The notes below the pieces were generated by a model. The model was given only the letters and a program-made list of their open reading frames with translations, made no database searches and was not told the origin of the DNA. A program made the translations under genes and the position numbers. Positions 60,892-64,000 of a stretch of 64,000 nt of DNA are shown here, piece after piece (the first letter of the stretch is position 1; each line of letters opens with the position of its first letter). The DNA lies in NCBI GenBank assembly GCA_013343275.1, contig CP046106.1, forward strand, positions 434,001 to 498,000, read 5' to 3'. The DNA is from Candidatus Nanohaloarchaea archaeon (GTDB lineage: Archaea; Nanohalarchaeota; Nanosalinia; Nanosalinales; Nanosalinaceae).

Positions 60892-61386
60892 ATGGTTCTG
60901 GAGACTGTTTTACTGGCAACCAGTATTTCTATAGTCAAGGCCTTGGTCTTCCTGGTTTTCGCAGGTATAGCTATCAGGCTCAGCTCCGATATAATTCGGA
61001 AAGCTGCCTCACACAAGTTCTCCGAACCGGTAGTTGTCGATCTTATAACGGATTCAGGCCGTTTTCTGCTGTGGTTCTGGGCTCTTCTTATGACTATGAG
61101 CATCCTCGGGTTCTCCGGGTTAGCAGCCTCTATGGGTACGGCGGCAGGATTCGTGGCACTGGGAGTATCCTTCGCACTGAAGAATGTGATCTCCGATACC
61201 GTGGCAGGAGCCTATCTTGCTCAGGACCCTGACTTCAACTCTGGCGACCGGGTAGAGACCGACGGCAGCGAAGGAGTTATCGAGGACGTAGGCCTCCGGA
61301 AAACCCGTCTACGGCTTGACAACAGCAACCTCAGAGTTCTCAATAATACCGATGTCGAGAAGAAATGGACTTTGCTCGAGGAGTAG
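60892..61386 (+). CDS. Short MscS-like channel protein
   Basis: 164 residues. Three membrane segments, then pore helix GTAAGFVALGVSFALKNVISD and the beta-domain start DPDFNSGDRVETDGSEGVIEDVG, ending at NNTDVEKKW. It lacks the cytoplasmic alpha/beta domain of MscS (compare the full channel at 35933). A frame extends to TTG 60790, but TTTTATATT at 60861-60869 fits a leaderless ATG at 60892. Confidence 0.78.
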   Translation: MVLETVLLATSISIVKALVFLVFAGIAIRLSSDIIRKAASHKFSEPVVVDLITDSGRFLLWFWALLMTMSILGFSGLAASMGTAAGFVALGVSFALKNVISDTVAGAYLAQDPDFNSGDRVETDGSEGVIEDVGLRKTRLRLDNSNLRVLNNTDVEKKWTLLEE

Positions 61387-61437
61387 GTCGGGCCTTACCA
61401 CTTGTTTTATACAAATTTTTCTATCAGAACTGTATTT

Positions 61438-63105
61438 ATGGAATTAGAGGAGATAGCTCGGAAATATGCTTTGAAGAATGCTGTCGAGCACGGCGGCGAA
61501 TGCAACCCTGGAGCAGTTATCGGAAAGATTTTTGCGGAAGAAGACTTTGAGAACAAAGGAGAAGTCACAGAGGCCGCACAGGAAGTATGCCAGGAGGTAA
61601 ACAGTAGGAGTCTTGAAGAGCAGGAATCCGAGCTAGAATCCTTCGAGTTCGAGGAAGAAGAGGAGGAAGAGCATGATCCGATTCCAGATCTGACGAACGC
61701 CGATGAATACGAAGAAATAGTTGTAAGGTTTGCTCCTAACCCGAACGGGCCTCCACACATCGGTCATGCACGTGGAATGACGATCAACGGCGAGCTACGT
61801 GACAAGTACGATGGCAAACTTATTCTAAGGTACGATGATACCGATCCGGTGACTAAGAGGCCTTTGAAAGAGGCCTATGACATGTATGCTGAGGACTACG
61901 AATGGCTGGGATACGAACCTGATGAAGTGCGGTACAGTTCGAAAAACTTTGATACTTACATAGAGTACGCTGAGAAACTGATCGAGATGGGGAAGGCCTA
62001 TGTCTGCAAGTGCTCGCAGGAGGAAGGCCACGAATACCGTGAGAAAGGTGAGGCCTGCCCTCACAGAGATCAGAGCGAAGAGAAGAACATGGAACTATGG
62101 CAGGGCATGAGAAACGGCGATATAGATGAGGGCGAAGCTACCCTTAAGATCAAGACCGATATGCAGCACAAGAACCCTGCGATAAGAGACTTCGTAGCCT
62201 TCAGAATCATCGATGACGCAGAACACCCTATCACCGGTGACAAGTACCGGGTATGGCCTCTGCTGGACTTCCAGGGCGCGATCGAAGACCATGTAATGGG
62301 CACGACCCATATTGTCCGAGGTAAGGAGCTGCGGGCATCGACAAAAAGACAGAAGTTTATCTACGACTACCTTGGCTGGGACTATCCTCACATCCAGTAC
62401 TGGGGCAATGTAAAGATCTCGGGATTCGAAGCTCCTGTAAGCACTTCAACACTTACAGAGATGATGGAGAACGGCGAGCTTGATGGATGGGATGATCCAC
62501 GTGCCCCGACACTTAGAGCGCTGCGGAAGAGAGGATTCCAGCCGGAGGCACTTCAGAACTTCTACATCGAGATGGGAGTCTCCGAGAAAGATATCGAGGC
62601 CAGTACAGAAACACTGGAATCACACAACCGTAAAATTGTAGATGACGGGGCCGAGAGAAGGTTTTTCGTGGAGAATCCTGTAGAGCTGGAGATTTCAGGA
62701 ATTCCAGAAGACATAGAACCTCACATGGCCCGCCACCCTGATCAGGACTGGGGAACGCGGAGCTTCGACCTTGAGAGAGATGACGGCACAGTTACAGTGC
62801 TTGTAGAGGAGAACGACCTTGAAGACGGTTTCCTCAGGTTAAAAGGCCTCTGCAATATCGAAATCCAGGGAGAGACTGCAGAGTACCGAGAGGGAGACCA
62901 TACCGAGGCGCTGGATAGAGATGCCAGCATAGTTCACTGGGTTCCAGCAAGTGCAGAAAAGGCCCGGGTTTTCATGCCGGACGGCAGAGAGATCGAAGGC
63001 CGTATAGAGCCTTCAGAGTACGAGAATGATACGGTCTACCAGTTCGAGAGGTTCGGTTTTGTTAGGTGCGAGGAAGAAGGAGAGTTCTACTTCGCCCACG
63101 AGTAA
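61438..63105 (+). CDS. gltX: Glutamyl-tRNA synthetase (archaeal, GlnRS-like)
   Basis: 555 residues from ATG 61438 (TTTTATAC box 27 nt before). N-terminal helical domain, acidic linker EEEEEEEHDP, then catalytic core VRFAPNPNGPPHIGHARGM (HIGH), RYDDTDP, HIVRGKELRAST, and GWDDPRAPTLRALRKRG. The KMSKS-equivalent normally reads STSK; here it is VSTSTLTEM, with the Lys replaced by Thr. The C-terminal anticodon-binding beta barrels are complete. With GatDE present this should be a non-discriminating enzyme that also charges tRNA(Gln). Confidence 0.95.
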   Translation: MELEEIARKYALKNAVEHGGECNPGAVIGKIFAEEDFENKGEVTEAAQEVCQEVNSRSLEEQESELESFEFEEEEEEEHDPIPDLTNADEYEEIVVRFAPNPNGPPHIGHARGMTINGELRDKYDGKLILRYDDTDPVTKRPLKEAYDMYAEDYEWLGYEPDEVRYSSKNFDTYIEYAEKLIEMGKAYVCKCSQEEGHEYREKGEACPHRDQSEEKNMELWQGMRNGDIDEGEATLKIKTDMQHKNPAIRDFVAFRIIDDAEHPITGDKYRVWPLLDFQGAIEDHVMGTTHIVRGKELRASTKRQKFIYDYLGWDYPHIQYWGNVKISGFEAPVSTSTLTEMMENGELDGWDDPRAPTLRALRKRGFQPEALQNFYIEMGVSEKDIEASTETLESHNRKIVDDGAERRFFVENPVELEISGIPEDIEPHMARHPDQDWGTRSFDLERDDGTVTVLVEENDLEDGFLRLKGLCNIEIQGETAEYREGDHTEALDRDASIVHWVPASAEKARVFMPDGREIEGRIEPSEYENDTVYQFERFGFVRCEEEGEFYFAHE

Positions 63106-63136
63106 AAGAAGGCCTTTTGACTTGAAAGTAGTATCG

Positions 63137-63158
63137 GAGGAGAATACAACTTCTCCTC
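63137..63158. terminator. Hairpin after gltX
   Basis: GAGGAGAA (63137-63144) pairs perfectly with TTCTCCTC (63151-63158) over a 6-nt loop, 31 nt after the gltX stop. Likely the 3' end of its mRNA. It precedes the promoter region of the mini zinc protein. Confidence 0.45.
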
Positions 63159-63217
63159 TACAGATTTACTTATTACCCTCCTTCCCTCATTAATGTTCAC
63201 GGGGGAGGTGGATAATT

Positions 63218-63361
63218 CTGAAGACCGAAGTCGACAGGTTAGGCCTCTGCGTTATCTGCGGAGATAGAGTCCACAGCCAGGAAGACTACCTGCAAGCATC
63301 CGAAGGCTACTGTCACCAGAGCTGCGTAAACAATACTCGTATAGTAGAAGCTGAGGCCTAA
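63218..63361 (+). CDS. 47-residue zinc-binding mini protein (CxxC...CHxxC), copy 2
   Basis: Frame 63218-63361 encodes LGLCVICGDRVHSQEDYLQ and GYCHQSCVNN. It is paralogous to the protein at 24544 in all zinc ligands and in CG..VHS. A strong binding site GGGGGAGGTG (63201-63210) lies upstream; the first possible start codons in frame after it are ATT (63215) and CTG (63218), so a rare start must be used. CTG is my choice. A pyrimidine terminator follows the stop. Confidence 0.6.
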   Translation: MKTEVDRLGLCVICGDRVHSQEDYLQASEGYCHQSCVNNTRIVEAEA

Positions 63362-63384
63362 CAGCGAAGAAAAAACCACAAACA

Positions 63385-63404
63385 CTTTCTTTTTCTTCTT
63401 TCTT
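63385..63404 (+). terminator. Pyrimidine tract after mini zinc gene
   Basis: CTTTCTTTTTCTTCTTTCTT follows the stop at 63361 by 23 nt. A typical archaeal U-rich terminator on the plus strand. Confidence 0.5.
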
Positions 63405-63423
63405 AGACGGCCTTTGAAAAGTA

Positions 63424-63566
63424 TGGGAAAGCCGGGAATCGAACCCGGGACCTCTGCGTATCTCACAAACGAATTGTTTTATTTAATCATCAAGGCCTTC
63501 CGTCGGCCTCTCATTGCTCATAAAGTTGTTATGAGCGCAGCGCTCTAACCGCTGAGCTACTTTCCC
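63424..63566 (-). tRNA. tRNA-Met (CAU), intron-containing, elongator type
   Basis: Exons 63530-63566 and 63424-63459 give a 73-nt tRNA. Acceptor GGGAAAG/CTTTCCC with A73, D arm GCTC...GAGC, anticodon stem CTGCG/CGCAG with loop CTCATAA, T arm CCGGG-TTCGATT-CCCGG. The anticodon stem lacks the three G-C pairs of initiators, so elongator Met is most likely; a tRNA-Ile2 read by modified C34 also has CAT and is the alternative. CCA is not encoded. Confidence 0.9.
63460..63529 (-). other. 70-nt tRNA intron with bulge-helix-bulge
   Basis: Lies between positions 37 and 38, the canonical archaeal site. The splice motif is seen directly: exon stem CTGCG/CGCAG, 3-nt bulge ATA, central helix CTCA/TGAG, 3-nt bulge TAA, and inner helix CAA/TTG. 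The intron contains AGGCCT and a GGCC-rich hairpin. Confidence 0.88.
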
Positions 63567-63679
63567 AAACTTTGAAGCGAAGTTTGATCACGCTCGGCTC
63601 CAAAGGAACCGACTTCAGAAAGTTCCTGAACGCCACCGTAGGTGGCTTCACGCGTGCCGCACTCCGCGTTAGGAGGCGA
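63567..63679. other. Hairpin-containing spacer between tRNA genes
   Basis: No gene. Inverted repeats: AAACTT/AAGTTT next to tRNA-Met, AGGAAC/GTTCCT, GCCACC-GTA-GGTGGC, ACGCG/CGCGT. On the minus strand the two tRNAs could be one transcript, with these stems as processing landmarks. Confidence 0.45.
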
Positions 63680-63753
63680 TGGGTTCGCCCGGATTCGAAC
63701 CGGGGATCTCCGCCATGTCAAGGCGGTGTCATAACCAGCTAGACCACGAACCC
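63680..63753 (-). tRNA. tRNA-Val (GAC)
   Basis: 74 nt. Acceptor GGGTTCG/CGAACCC with A73, D arm with GGTC/GAC-type pairing, anticodon stem CCGCC/GGCGG with loop TTGACAT (anticodon GAC), T arm CCCGG-TTCGAAT-CCGGG. No intron, no encoded CCA. Upstream of tRNA-Met on the minus strand. Confidence 0.93.
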
Positions 63754-63878
63754 TTAGACGGTTAATTGATGGTTGGGAGTGTACTTTTTTGAATCACTTG
63801 CAGTATTTTGGTTATTGTTTTTCTGGTTAGGCTTAAATAGTTAGGAAGACCATTTCTGGGTAGAGGTAAGAACTGTCG

Positions 63879-64000
63879 ATGAGCGTGGAGTGTGAGAAGT
63901 GCGGTAACGATTTGCAGGTTAATCCTGTTGACAAACCGAACGTGGACTGGATGAAAGTTGTCTGCAGCGAATGTGGTCATGTAGAGAATATTTCGATGAT
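63879..64000 (+). CDS. Zinc-ribbon protein, N-terminal part (continues past window)
   Basis: ATG 63879, open to the window end. The product begins MSVECEKCGNDLQ and continues with VVCSECGHVENIS, two CxxC knuckles for one zinc about 26 residues apart. Further domains are outside the window. CTTAAAT at 63833-63839 may be the promoter and GAGGTAAG at 63863-63870 a ribosome binding site. Confidence 0.65.
   Translation, partial: MSVECEKCGNDLQVNPVDKPNVDWMKVVCSECGHVENISM

Noticed and set aside
1-64000. Insertion sequences, prophage, CRISPR, rRNA, integrase or toxin-antitoxin signature
   Set aside because: None found: no transposase, integrase, cas or phage-like product and no repeat-spacer array seen.

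Overview
The window reads as a gene-dense archaeal chromosome. Archaeal marks are an ABCE1/Rli1-type ATPase, thermosome, aRF1, clamp-loader subunits RfcS and RfcL, eS17, GatD and GatE (the archaeal Gln-tRNA amidotransferase), an Lhr helicase, archaeal RNase J, class III prepilin signal peptides, and a tRNA-Met intron with a bulge-helix-bulge. Proteins are strongly acidic (Glu/Asp rich, few Lys), base composition is moderate, and intergenic gaps are short. Together these fit a small-genome halophile, most simply a Nanohaloarchaeota-like (DPANN) lineage; that placement is inference. Many promoters put a TATA box about 27 nt upstream of the start codon, so leaderless transcripts are common. A minority of genes have a short leader with a GGAGG or GGTGA ribosome binding site, sometimes with TTG or CTG starts.

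Layout. 1-8353: end of ftsZ, a hairpin-rich spacer, a KH protein, divergent GNAT/rli1, an SDR, AlaX, a VIT/DUF211 pair and rps17e. 8350-17501: a secreted vWA protein, HAD, metG, a small accessory cluster of acidic unknown proteins with two copies of a palindromic operator (13724-15458), an FNR-like flavoprotein and an MBL hydrolase. 17538-26362: valS, prf1 (aRF1), DedA, a secreted metallopeptidase, dcd, a mini zinc protein, TatD, a NYN protein and small membrane proteins. 26350-36763 (mostly minus strand): a disordered Gly/Ser/Gln protein, two membrane vWA (Bat-like) proteins, Lhr, an E1-like enzyme and MscS. 36844-39939: thioredoxin, AK6 kinase, rfcS, rfcL. 39936-50140: an eleven-gene minus-strand type IV pilus locus with one ATPase, two TadC/FlaJ-type membrane proteins, six prepilin-like proteins, a large Gly-rich prepilin-anchored adhesin and a coiled-coil protein. 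50182-63105: thermosome, a tight gatD-unknown-kinase-gatE operon, RNase J, DUF192, a photolyase-related protein, nitroreductase, cupin, a short MscS and gltX. 63106-64000: a second mini zinc protein, intron-containing tRNA-Met, tRNA-Val and a partial zinc-ribbon gene.

Themes. GltX with GatD/GatE gives the indirect route to Gln-tRNA(Gln). MetG, ValS, AlaX, aRF1, ABCE1, thermosome and S17e make this a translation-heavy region. The most unusual signals are: (i) an ABCE1 in which all eight Fe-S cysteines are replaced; (ii) a PhrB-type photolyase relative that has also lost its Fe-S cysteines; (iii) roughly 5-15-fold over-representation of the palindrome AGGCCT in genes, spacers, promoters and a tRNA intron; (iv) a pair of under-50-residue CxxC...CHxxC proteins with strong ribosome binding sites and non-AUG starts; (v) a run of consecutive hairpins after ftsZ, two of them with C-rich loops; (vi) a repeated GTTACT-N7-AGT(A/C)AC operator abutting TATA boxes in the accessory cluster. 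I saw no insertion sequence, prophage, CRISPR array or rRNA.
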